NCBI RefSeq assembly: GCF_018403185.1
Contig: NZ_BOSE01000006.1
Coordinates: 1 to 64,000, forward strand
Source of the DNA: Paenibacillus montaniterrae
GTDB taxonomy: Bacteria; Bacillota; Bacilli; Paenibacillales; Paenibacillaceae
Reading direction: 5' to 3'
Length of the DNA stretch: 64,000 bases
The notes beneath the pieces were generated by a model. That model had not been told where the DNA came from. It was given only the letters and a program-made list of their open reading frames with translations, and made no database searches. Within the stretch, counting starts at the first letter, position 1, and each line of letters begins with the position of its first letter. Position numbers and translations under genes: made by a program. Shown piece after piece: positions 32,368-39,244 of this stretch.

Positions 32368-32994
32368 CTATACTAATCGCACTTTATCTTTCAACTCTTC
32401 ATATGCATCTCTTAACCATGGATGAATTACCTTCAATGTATCTTTCCGTTCCCATAAAAAATTGATATAAGAAAATGCCCCATGTGTTAAAGATTCCTCA
32501 AGATTTCTATTAAGTTCATTTATATAGGGCGGAATCCCACTCTGATCCCAAGATATCTTATCAGCTACAAACAACACTTGATCAAGTAATGTTGAGCTCG
32601 ATTTTAATGTAGTGTGACAGCCAATAGCATTTAATATTTCTTGATTATTAATGTTAAAAATTTCTTGTGCCATTACCTTCGATATCTTTTGGTGAATTAT
32701 CATTGGGAATCTCTCTTCTTCAGGAAGCACCTCGATCTGTAATTCTCTTGCAACCTCTATTCTTTCGTTATTTGGAAATACTGCACTGATATCATGTAAC
32801 CAGCCTGCAGTTTCCGCTGCTCTTACATTAGCATTGAACAACATAGCAATTCTTCTTGATTCAGACCCAACTTCTATACAATGCTTTGCCGTTATAGGAC
32901 ATTTATTCGATATTAAAAACAACTGAATATCTGTTTTTAACTCACCTGTAAAACTAACATGTTTTGTTAAAGGCTTAAAGATTGAATGCATCAT
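32368..32994 (-). CDS. HD-domain phosphohydrolase (YqeK-like)
   Basis: 208 aa. TAKHCIEVGSESRRIAMLF gives the first His (residue about 38), AETAGWLHDISAVF the HD pair (about 66-67), and HQKISKVMAQEIF plus IGCHTT the later metal ligands. DQVLFVADKISWDQSG is characteristic of YqeK-type Ap4A hydrolases and related HD enzymes. It probably hydrolyses a nucleotide. GGAGGA precedes the double ATG. Right core CTGCAAAC has one mismatch to the partner of GTTAGCAG. Confidence 0.85.
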   Translation of the reverse strand: MMHSIFKPLTKHVSFTGELKTDIQLFLISNKCPITAKHCIEVGSESRRIAMLFNANVRAAETAGWLHDISAVFPNNERIEVARELQIEVLPEEERFPMIIHQKISKVMAQEIFNINNQEILNAIGCHTTLKSSSTLLDQVLFVADKISWDQSGIPPYINELNRNLEESLTHGAFSYINFLWERKDTLKVIHPWLRDAYEELKDKVRLV

Positions 32995-33029
32995 TAGATC
33001 CTCCTACAGAATAAATGTTGCATTAATTT

Positions 33030-33195
33030 CTGCAAACGTTTTTGCATTAACGAACCCGAAAGGCTTAAGTAGAGCGTAACGAAACGGGTCGCAGACTTAG
33101 CCTTGCAGGGTTGTCACGTGAATCAGCTTCTCTGCCAAATGCATCACCAGTGACCGAGGAGCGAATACGACGGTACGTTAATGTGGTGTTAACTG
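33030..33195 (-). repeat. attC-like site
   Basis: Cores CTGCAAAC (33030-33037; one base off) and GTTAACTG (33188-33195). Arms CCCGAAAGGCTTAAGTAG / AGACTTAGCCTTGCAGGGT and GTCACGTGA / CCAGTGAC. Confidence 0.92.
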
Positions 33196-33248
33196 AAGTT
33201 GCTGACTTCTTCGAGTTACTTGATAATATTCTATTACTAGTATCTGTA

Positions 33249-33800
33249 TTAAAACTTGATTTCGTAATATTTAAATTTATAACCTGTTTTATAATATTCA
33301 ATTAGGATGACTCTCTTTTCGTAGTTGACTTCATAATATACTCCTAATTTATATTTACAAACATGCTCTGGTAAAGTCTTACCATCAAAAGACCATATAT
33401 CATCATAGCTATCTTTCGTCAATGCAACCAATCGTGATCTATCATTATCTTTTTCTTGTTGTTTCCTATTCGATTTTTTCATTTCAAGTGCAATAAGATT
33501 ATCTTGTTCTATAATATTGCCTCGACTATGAACAATTAAATCACAGTTTATGTTTAGAATAACTTCATTAGCCCCTTTTATCGTTTTCATTAGAGTTTTA
33601 ACTTTCCCATTTTTATTACGATTGTACTCTACATCAACTTTGTACTTTGAAAACTCTGATTCCCTAATTGATTCATATAAGTGAATCATAAGCGCTCCAC
33701 AAAGTGTCCGCTCAGATACTTTAGAATTCAATAATTCAAGATCACTTAGAATAAACTTATTATTTGCTTTTTCAAATACTTCCATCAATCTTTTTATCAT
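33249..33800 (-). CDS. Predicted PD-(D/E)XK-like nuclease
   Basis: 183 aa, GGAGGG upstream of the ATG. YKVDVEYNRN (about 53-62), INCDLIVHSRG (Asp about 87) and NLIALEMKKS (Glu about 106, Lys about 108) form the D...E-x-K active-site pattern, followed by DNDRSRL, the helix that often closes this fold. Such proteins range from restriction-like enzymes to nuclease-fold proteins without activity. Defence is plausible but not shown. Right core CAGATAAC is one base from the partner of GTTAACTG. Confidence 0.72.
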   Translation of the reverse strand: MIKRLMEVFEKANNKFILSDLELLNSKVSERTLCGALMIHLYESIRESEFSKYKVDVEYNRNKNGKVKTLMKTIKGANEVILNINCDLIVHSRGNIIEQDNLIALEMKKSNRKQQEKDNDRSRLVALTKDSYDDIWSFDGKTLPEHVCKYKLGVYYEVNYEKRVILIEYYKTGYKFKYYEIKF

Positions 33801-33845
33801 TTTTCCCTCCAGTGATTTAGATATTTAATAATGTTTTAGCAATTT

Positions 33846-34008
33846 CAGATAACGTTTTTGTATTCACGAACCCTCACTGGCTTAAGGGGCGTTAGCCCCG
33901 GGTCCGACGGACTTAGCCAGTGCAGGGTTGTCTGCTGAATGCACTTCCCCGAAATGCCTCTGCATACCAAGGGCCGAATGGCCTGCCGCGTGAATACGGT
34001 GTTAGGCG
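33846..34008 (-). repeat. attC-like site
   Basis: Cores CAGATAAC (33846-33853) and GTTAGGCG (34001-34008). First arm CCCTCACTGGCTTAAGG / ACTTAGCCAGTGCAGGG covaries across its whole length. Confidence 0.92.
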
Positions 34009-34041
34009 AAGTCGACCTGAACTACATTCAAAATCAAAAAT

Positions 34042-34977
34042 CTATTGTTTCAATTTATATATTATTTCTTCTTCAAAGTCTAAATTGTGTATATTATTCT
34101 TTATCATATTATATAAACAGATCCTTACTGCCAGATAACCAAATGATTCGTTACTCGTAATCGAATCCTCCAATATATCAACTTCTTTAGTCGCATTATG
34201 AATCATTGTAGGTCGATATAGATTTAACTTCCCATGAACAATCTTAGAACGAAATGAATAGAAGTTGTCTACTAATTTTTGTAGTGTTTTTGAATCAATC
34301 TCTTCCTCATCAATAAAGTACCTGAGTTTACCGTAAATTTGATTTCTTGAGAAGTTTTGATTCGTGACAAGCAGTGCCTCTAAGGCCATGCACAACCATA
34401 AACAATTCATTGGACCATTCTCTTCATGAAAATATCTAAAGTAGTTAATTGATATTCCTGTTTTTGATTGCGCAACTTCTTTCCAAAAGTCCTTTTGTCC
34501 CTTAAGCCAATCAATAACGCTATTGACATGAATTCTATCAATTAGTCTAGAAAACGGATTTTTTTCATCGACGAGATTTCCTACAGAAAATGGATTTAGC
34601 AAACTTTTTGTAAATACGAACTTCTTATCATATCCATCAACTAATATTTTTATATTAGTAATTTCAAATCCAGCCGGATCAGAGATTTGACATGCTAAAT
34701 AAAAGTTATGGATCATTACATTGAATTCATCCCTGTATATGACTCGGGTACAAGCTTCCTTTGTGAATACCTCATCGAAAACCGAGTTTTCAAATCTTTT
34801 CGCATCAATAGGATAATGAGCATCTATTTGCATAGTCTTCTCATCAATAAATGAGAAATAGTAATCAATGTCCCCCACTTCATTCATGTGTATATTAAAT
34901 GTTACATTATTTAATTGCTTATAAAGAAAATCACTTATTCTTATAGTCAATATAGCTTGTAAATGAATCATCTCCAT
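34042..34977 (-). CDS. HEPN-like (ApeA-type) hypothetical protein
   Basis: 311 aa. The N-terminal about 150 residues are beta-rich and unrecognised. The C-terminal half is helical with ENGPMNCLWLCMALEALLVT (residues about 186-205) and VDNFYSFRSKIVHGKLN (about 237-253), an R-x4-H motif (RSKIVH) of HEPN ribonuclease domains. The overall shape (beta N-terminus, HEPN tail) recalls ApeA-type anti-phage proteins. Function is inferred. Exact cores GTTAGGCG / CGCCTAAC. Confidence 0.78.
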   Translation of the reverse strand: MEMIHLQAILTIRISDFLYKQLNNVTFNIHMNEVGDIDYYFSFIDEKTMQIDAHYPIDAKRFENSVFDEVFTKEACTRVIYRDEFNVMIHNFYLACQISDPAGFEITNIKILVDGYDKKFVFTKSLLNPFSVGNLVDEKNPFSRLIDRIHVNSVIDWLKGQKDFWKEVAQSKTGISINYFRYFHEENGPMNCLWLCMALEALLVTNQNFSRNQIYGKLRYFIDEEEIDSKTLQKLVDNFYSFRSKIVHGKLNLYRPTMIHNATKEVDILEDSITSNESFGYLAVRICLYNMIKNNIHNLDFEEEIIYKLKQ

Positions 34978-35014
34978 TTAATCACCTATTATTTAATAGT
35001 TTCACTTCCGATTT

Positions 35015-35181
35015 CGCCTAACGTTTTGGATTCACGAACCCGAGAATCTTAAAGGAGCGTTAGTGACTGGCCGCGATGCGGGTTAAGTTCGCAGGGGTGT
35101 CTGCCTGACTTCACTTCTTCGTAATCGCCTCGGGCAGACCAGGTCGGCGCATGCTCCGCAGCGTGAATCTTGTGTTAGGTG
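35015..35181 (-). repeat. attC-like site
   Basis: Cores CGCCTAAC (35015-35022, exact partner of GTTAGGCG at 34001) and GTTAGGTG (35174-35181). Arms CCCGAGAATCTTAAAGG / GGGTTAAGTTCGCAGGGG and GTCTGCCTGA / CGGGCAGAC. Confidence 0.92.
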
Positions 35182-35211
35182 AAGTTACTGCCTTCCCGAG
35201 TTACCTTCAAT

Positions 35212-36192
35212 TTACATCTTGTTAAAAGAAAATAATTCACGAATTCGTGAGTCTAAGAATATATTTCGATCTTTATGAATATCTTTGTTTATTAAATTTA
35301 AACAATCTTCAAAGATAGTTTTCCCGACTCCTGTAAATTCTTTAATAATGCTTTCTCCAATGCCTTTATTAATCATTTCTACAATTGCAAATTTAATTAT
35401 TCCGGTTAAGTCAGTTCTTGTTGTTAAGCTTCCGAGGAAATATGCAGTATTACCCGTCTTGTCCGGAAGTTGTTCCCCCGAAAGTTGAATAAAGAGATAG
35501 TCGGAATTTGCTTTCTCGTTCCTCAATGATACATATAATTCAAATTGATCAACTAGGCTGTGTGGTAAATGGATAACATACCTGTTTATTTCAATAGTTC
35601 CGTACCGTAAATTCAAGTCATTAATTGAAAGACTTCGTACTATTTTATATTTGACACCTGTTAAAACAACTAATTTAAGTATTAGTGCCGGAACAATTTT
35701 CTTCTCAAATACTTCATCATTCATCATTCTCATGTTAAGTATCTCGTTACAATCATGTATAAGTCTAACTATTTCCGATTGAGAGAATATAGCTGAACCC
35801 TCTTTATCTTTAAGATTCTGGGATATCCATGAATTGATTCTAGCGCGAAATGATCTTGTACTATAAATGGGAGAATTCATTTCTTCATAAAGCTCTTTAT
35901 TTTGAATAATCTTCTTATCTATAATAAATTGAAAAAATTCTACCAAGACAGAAATGAATCTACTTCCTGTGGAAATAGAATTAATCTTATTTTCCTTAAT
36001 ATAGAATTTCAAGCTTTCTAATATTAGCTCTGTATTAGCACCTCCTAGAAAATACGGCCACGATTCATCATCAACATTTTTGGTCTTTAAAAAGTTCCAA
36101 AAAATTAATAAATCCTTCTCATATCCTTGTGCTTGTATAAGGTATTCTTGTTTAGATTCAATAAAGAGTTTTATTATTTCAGAAAAATTCAT
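35212..36192 (-). CDS. Tyrosine-recombinase-like protein without catalytic residues
   Basis: 326 aa from ATG 36192 (GGGGTG upstream). The N-terminal half resembles a core-binding SAM-like domain. LKLVVLTGVKYKIVRSLSIN (about 184-203), LRYGTIEINRYVIHLP and NEKANSDYLFIQLSG trace the catalytic-domain strands of tyrosine recombinases. The first arginine is replaced (GVKYKIV for G-x-R-x-x-E), and no HxxR, LGH or catalytic Tyr is found in the C-terminus. It cannot recombine by itself. A cassette-borne regulator of recombination is conceivable. Exact cores GTTAGGTG / CACCTAAC. Confidence 0.7.
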   Translation of the reverse strand: MNFSEIIKLFIESKQEYLIQAQGYEKDLLIFWNFLKTKNVDDESWPYFLGGANTELILESLKFYIKENKINSISTGSRFISVLVEFFQFIIDKKIIQNKELYEEMNSPIYSTRSFRARINSWISQNLKDKEGSAIFSQSEIVRLIHDCNEILNMRMMNDEVFEKKIVPALILKLVVLTGVKYKIVRSLSINDLNLRYGTIEINRYVIHLPHSLVDQFELYVSLRNEKANSDYLFIQLSGEQLPDKTGNTAYFLGSLTTRTDLTGIIKFAIVEMINKGIGESIIKEFTGVGKTIFEDCLNLINKDIHKDRNIFLDSRIRELFSFNKM

Positions 36193-36234
36193 TTTATAAC
36201 ACCCCATAAATTGTTTATTGACTTGCAGTAATTT

Positions 36235-36359
36235 CACCTAACGTTCTTGCATTAACGAACCTGCGCATAGCAGGTTGTCACATGAATCTACTTCTCTGCC
36301 AAAAGCATCACCAGTGACCGAGGAGCGCATGCGACGATGCGTTAATGCTATGTTATAGG
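36235..36359 (-). repeat. attC-like site, short first arm
   Basis: Cores CACCTAAC (36235-36242, exact partner of GTTAGGTG at 35174) and GTTATAGG (36352-36359). First arm AACCTGCGCATAGCAGGTT, second arm GTCACATGA / CCAGTGAC. Confidence 0.94.
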
Positions 36360-36426
36360 AAGTCATCGTCTACTCTGAGTTATCTTACATCCTTTATATT
36401 AATAATGTGTCTACAAACAAAATTAG

Positions 36427-36828
36427 TTATTGATTTTTCTTTACATGTTCTATCAAAAAATCCTTATCTTCTTCATATGCGTATGTAATTTTATTAAGTT
36501 CATCAATTGAAAACCATGCCACGCTATATATATCTTTATCAGGGTCATCTATATTGACTTTGCCACCTACTAGCTTTACTTCATAATAAAAAGTTCTAAT
36601 TTCAATTCCAGTGCTTGTTGTTTTTTGTTTCAAATAAAGCTGTTTAACAATTTCTACTTCATATCCAGTTTCTTCTCTTGTTTCTCTTATGCAACATTCC
36701 TCTGTTGTTTCATTCACTTCTAAACTACCAGATGGTACTAACCAACCATCTATACCTCTAGCTCGGACCATCAATAATTCATGAAGTTCATTCATGCAAA
36801 CCGCAGCACAACCAGTCCATTTATTCAT
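36427..36828 (-). CDS. NUDIX hydrolase
   Basis: 133 aa. A complete Nudix box G-x5-E-x7-RE-x2-EE-x-G is present as GSLEVNETTEECCIRETREETGYE (residues about 34-57). GWLVPSG precedes it and KDIYSVAWFSIDEL follows, as in small nucleotide-diphosphate hydrolases. The substrate is not predictable. GGGGGG precedes the ATG. Exact cores GTTATAGG / CCTATAAC, shared with the first cassette, suggest recent insertion. Confidence 0.92.
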   Translation of the reverse strand: MNKWTGCAAVCMNELHELLMVRARGIDGWLVPSGSLEVNETTEECCIRETREETGYEVEIVKQLYLKQKTTSTGIEIRTFYYEVKLVGGKVNIDDPDKDIYSVAWFSIDELNKITYAYEEDKDFLIEHVKKNQ

Positions 36829-36897
36829 AGCCTTAATCCCCCCAAATGTTTAAGTCTAATTGAAATCTTCAAGTGTTTAATAGAATTACGATGATTT

Positions 36898-37022
36898 CCT
36901 ATAACGTTCTTGCATTAACGAACCTGCCTATAGCAGGTTGTCACATGAATTATCCTCTCTGACAAAAGCATCACCAGTGACCGAGGAGCGCATGCGATGA
37001 TGCGCTAATGCTGTGTTATAGG
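36898..37022 (-). repeat. attC-like site of the first cassette
   Basis: Cores CCTATAAC (36898-36905, exact partner of GTTATAGG at 36352) and GTTATAGG (37015-37022). First arm AACCTGCCTATAGCAGGTT, second arm GTCACATGA / CCAGTGAC. Confidence 0.94.
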
Positions 37023-37047
37023 ATGCCGCCGCTTCATTGAGTTACCT

Positions 37048-37497
37048 TCACATCATCTTTATGATAAATCCCGTCTTATCCCCTTTTTTGAATCCGCATT
37101 CTTCATAAAATTTATGGGTTCCTTCCATTCTAGAACTTGTCATTAACATAACTTTATAACAATTATGCTCTTTGGCGATTTCAACTGATTTCTGAAGGAC
37201 TAATTTGCCGTAACCTTGTTTTCTATAATCAGAATGAGTAACAACATTCTCAATTAAACCGTAAGGTCTAGCTCCTCTTGTAAGATTTTTAATAATAACT
37301 AAAACACATGACGAAATTATCTTTCCTTCATGTTCAATAACAATGATCTTCATTAACGGGTCACTGATAATTTCATTCCAATGATTTTGAATCTCGTTAA
37401 TATTCAAATCTGGGTCGTCTGGATTTAGATGCTTATAAAGTAATAGTAATTGATCTAATTCATTCTGTTTTATGATTCGAACAGATGCATTCGTGAT
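37048..37497 (-). CDS. GNAT family N-acetyltransferase (first cassette; non-standard start)
   Basis: Motif A is LIENVVTHSDYRKQGYGKLV (R-K-Q-G-Y-G), then KVMLMTSSRMEGTHKFYEEC with GFKKGDKTGF. The first ATG is at 37407, but the frame upstream codes a typical GNAT N-terminus, ITNASVRIIKQNELDQLLLL, continuing YKHLNPDDPDLN. A GGGAG ribosome site stands before ATC at 37495-37497, so the start codon may be ATC or a mutated ATG. Activity from the internal ATG would lack the first strand. It is the cassette next to the recombinase. Confidence 0.82.
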   Translation of the reverse strand: MTNASVRIIKQNELDQLLLLYKHLNPDDPDLNINEIQNHWNEIISDPLMKIIVIEHEGKIISSCVLVIIKNLTRGARPYGLIENVVTHSDYRKQGYGKLVLQKSVEIAKEHNCYKVMLMTSSRMEGTHKFYEECGFKKGDKTGFIIKMM

Positions 37498-37540
37498 AAA
37501 AGCTCCCTCACTTTCTAGGGTTTAAGATTTTCGGCGGTTT

Positions 37541-37756
37541 CCTATAACTCCCTAATTTCTGTAGTTGATACATACTTCCAATTTGATAGGATATATGCAC
37601 CTTTTCGTAAATCCCCAGCTTACACCAGGTTTGATGAACCTTCATCCATACCACCGTGCCTTTCCTACAAGTCGGTTTACTATCTTTCAACGCTCCAACT
37701 CACATCGCACATCGCATAGCAAGCTCCTTCTCTATGCTTCAGCCACTCCTCCTCAA
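37541..37756 (-). other. attI-like insertion site between recombinase and first cassette
   Basis: The first cassette begins (minus strand) with GTTATAGG, seen as CCTATAAC at 37541-37548 and complementary to that cassette's own attC core at 37015. On the recombinase side there is no attC palindrome: the minus strand reads ACTACAGAAATTAGGGA directly before GTTATAGG. A simple, non-palindromic site bearing the GTT core next to the integrase gene is the definition of attI. No ORF is convincing in this 200-bp interval. Confidence 0.75.
37583..37611 (-). promoter_or_regulatory. Candidate cassette promoter (Pc-like), weak
   Basis: On the minus strand TTTACG (37606-37611) and TATCAA (37583-37588) stand 17 bp apart and point into the array from the attI region. 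Neither hexamer is close to consensus, so this is only a candidate for the promoter that drives the first cassettes. Confidence 0.25.
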
Positions 37757-39040
37757 CTACAAATCAAGCGGGCTTTTGATCCGGCTTATGTCCTTGCTGC
37801 TGACGTGGATGTAGCGCTGGGTTGTTTTTACGTTTTGGTGGCCGAGCAGCTCTTGGATGTAGCGAATGTCGATGCCGCTCTCCAGCAAATGCGTTGCGAA
37901 GGAATGACGCAAGGAATGGATGCTGGCGTCCTTTACAATGCCTGCAATAAGCAAGGCTCGTTCAAAGATTTTTTGTGCGGAACGTTCGTTAAGCGGCTCT
38001 GACTGGCGCTGGCCCGGGAATAGCCATAGACTTGGCTGCTCTTCGCTAATGTATTCGCTCAGTACTTGCCATGCTGCCTCGGATAGCAGTGTTTGTCTGT
38101 CCTTTTTACCTTTTCCCTGTCTGATGATGATAAGGCTTCTTTCCTGATCGATATGCTCCATTTTTAATCTGACGACCTCGCCAACACGCAAACCAGCACT
38201 GTATGTCATATAAAGCAATGCTTTATGCTTCGGGTTGGTTAATGCATTCAGCAGCCGCTTCACTTCATGAAGCGATAGTACAACAGGCAGCTTCTGCTCC
38301 TTTTTCATGCGGATGTATGATTGCTTATCTGCTTCCTTTAGCACTTTAATAAAGTAGAATTTAAGTGCGCTAATGCTCTGATTAATATAGGAGGATGAAC
38401 AGCCTCTTTCAGTTAGCTCTAACGTATAGGTCGGGATATGCTTGCTGTTCCAGGCAACATGTTTGCGCGATACAAATTGACAGTATTGCTGTAAATGGCT
38501 TACATAGCTGCGAATTGTTTTCCGGCTGTACCCGCGCAGCATCAAGGCATCGATCATCCGTTGACGCTCAATTGCATCCCACTTTGGAGCTGCGTGATTG
38601 GCACTATTTATTTCGTTGGGCCGTGACAATGATGAATGAGAGGCTTCTTTATCGGGTGGTGCTTTTGATTCTGATGCACGTATATCGTTGGGTCGAGCTA
38701 ATGGTAAGATATGCTCGTCTTGGAGAGGTTCTTCTTTGTATGCTGAGTTGCTTACCTGTTGCGATTTGGATAACTTTTTCGCTTCTGTCGAGCCTGCCAA
38801 ATCGGTTATGTTCAACAAATCCAGTTCTTGCTGCAGCTGTTCCTCGAATGTCAGCTTAAAGCCAGACAGCTCTTGCTCTATCTGCAGCACAGCTGTAACT
38901 GTGTATGGTACTAGCCAGCATCTATGCAGCGGCATCCACCTTCGATCAGCAATTAACCGGATCTGCGCAACTATTTCCTTGCAATAAGGAAAGGTTAATG
39001 CGAGCCACTGCTCATCGAATTTTTTAACAAGAATCGACAT
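37757..39040 (-). CDS. Tyrosine recombinase, presumed cassette integrase (Xer/IntI-like, non-canonical)
   Basis: 427 aa, GGGGGG before the ATG. Residues 1-70 form an extra domain with RRWMPLHRCWLVP (33-45), and 80-150 is a low-complexity linker. The core-binding domain (about 155-245) starts RQRMIDALMLRGYSRKTIRS. The catalytic domain holds R285 (AGLRVGEV), a lysine in GKGKKDR (309-315), H375 and R378 (HSLRHSF), H401 (LLGHQ) and Y410 (RYIHV), ending IKSPLDL as IntI proteins do. Between the lysine strand and H375 there are only about 60 residues, so the extra helix typical of IntI is absent. It is transcribed toward the cassettes, opposite to class 1 integrons. It should cut attC and attI cores at GTT; that is inference from position. 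Confidence 0.9.
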   Translation of the reverse strand: MSILVKKFDEQWLALTFPYCKEIVAQIRLIADRRWMPLHRCWLVPYTVTAVLQIEQELSGFKLTFEEQLQQELDLLNITDLAGSTEAKKLSKSQQVSNSAYKEEPLQDEHILPLARPNDIRASESKAPPDKEASHSSLSRPNEINSANHAAPKWDAIERQRMIDALMLRGYSRKTIRSYVSHLQQYCQFVSRKHVAWNSKHIPTYTLELTERGCSSSYINQSISALKFYFIKVLKEADKQSYIRMKKEQKLPVVLSLHEVKRLLNALTNPKHKALLYMTYSAGLRVGEVVRLKMEHIDQERSLIIIRQGKGKKDRQTLLSEAAWQVLSEYISEEQPSLWLFPGQRQSEPLNERSAQKIFERALLIAGIVKDASIHSLRHSFATHLLESGIDIRYIQELLGHQNVKTTQRYIHVSSKDISRIKSPLDL

Positions 39041-39053
39041 GCAACTCCCCCCT

Positions 39054-39059
39054 ATTATA
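39054..39059 (-). promoter_or_regulatory. -10 box of the recombinase gene
   Basis: Minus-strand TATAAT lies 14 nt upstream of the ATG, with GGGGGG between. No good -35 box at 17 bp (TCACAA), so expression may need an activator. No LexA-like box was noticed. Confidence 0.55.
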
Positions 39060-39085
39060 CCTTACTTTTCCAACTTTGTGAGCAC

Positions 39086-39120
39086 AAAAAGGCCTGCAAG
39101 AATGTAAATTCTTGCAAGCC
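39086..39120 (-). terminator. Rho-independent terminator upstream of the recombinase
   Basis: Stem GGCTTGCAAGAAT / ATTCTTGCAGGCC (one mismatch) with a TTTTTGT tail on the minus strand. It ends the 39245-39913 transcript and isolates the recombinase promoter. Confidence 0.85.
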
Positions 39121-39244
39121 GATGCTTTCGGTCATTTTACTAGTAAATATTTATATCATTTTATACTCATTTTCCAATTACGACAATAGCCTTGAACTAA
39201 GATGCTGGTAGCTACATATGAAATTAGTCCAGCTACGCCTTTGT

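Noticed and set aside
1..37022. The palindromic repeats as MITEs or REP/BIME elements
   Set aside because: Repeats separate single genes of one orientation, and the end bases are complementary cassette by cassette. No target-site duplications are seen, and the array stops at a recombinase gene.
575..37022. A CRISPR array
   Set aside because: Spacing between repeats is gene-sized and variable, the repeats are long and divergent, and no cas genes are present.
37565..38987. Plus-strand ORFs of 75-154 codons over the recombinase gene
   Set aside because: They are antisense frames of a clear recombinase gene with a good ribosome site and catalytic motifs.
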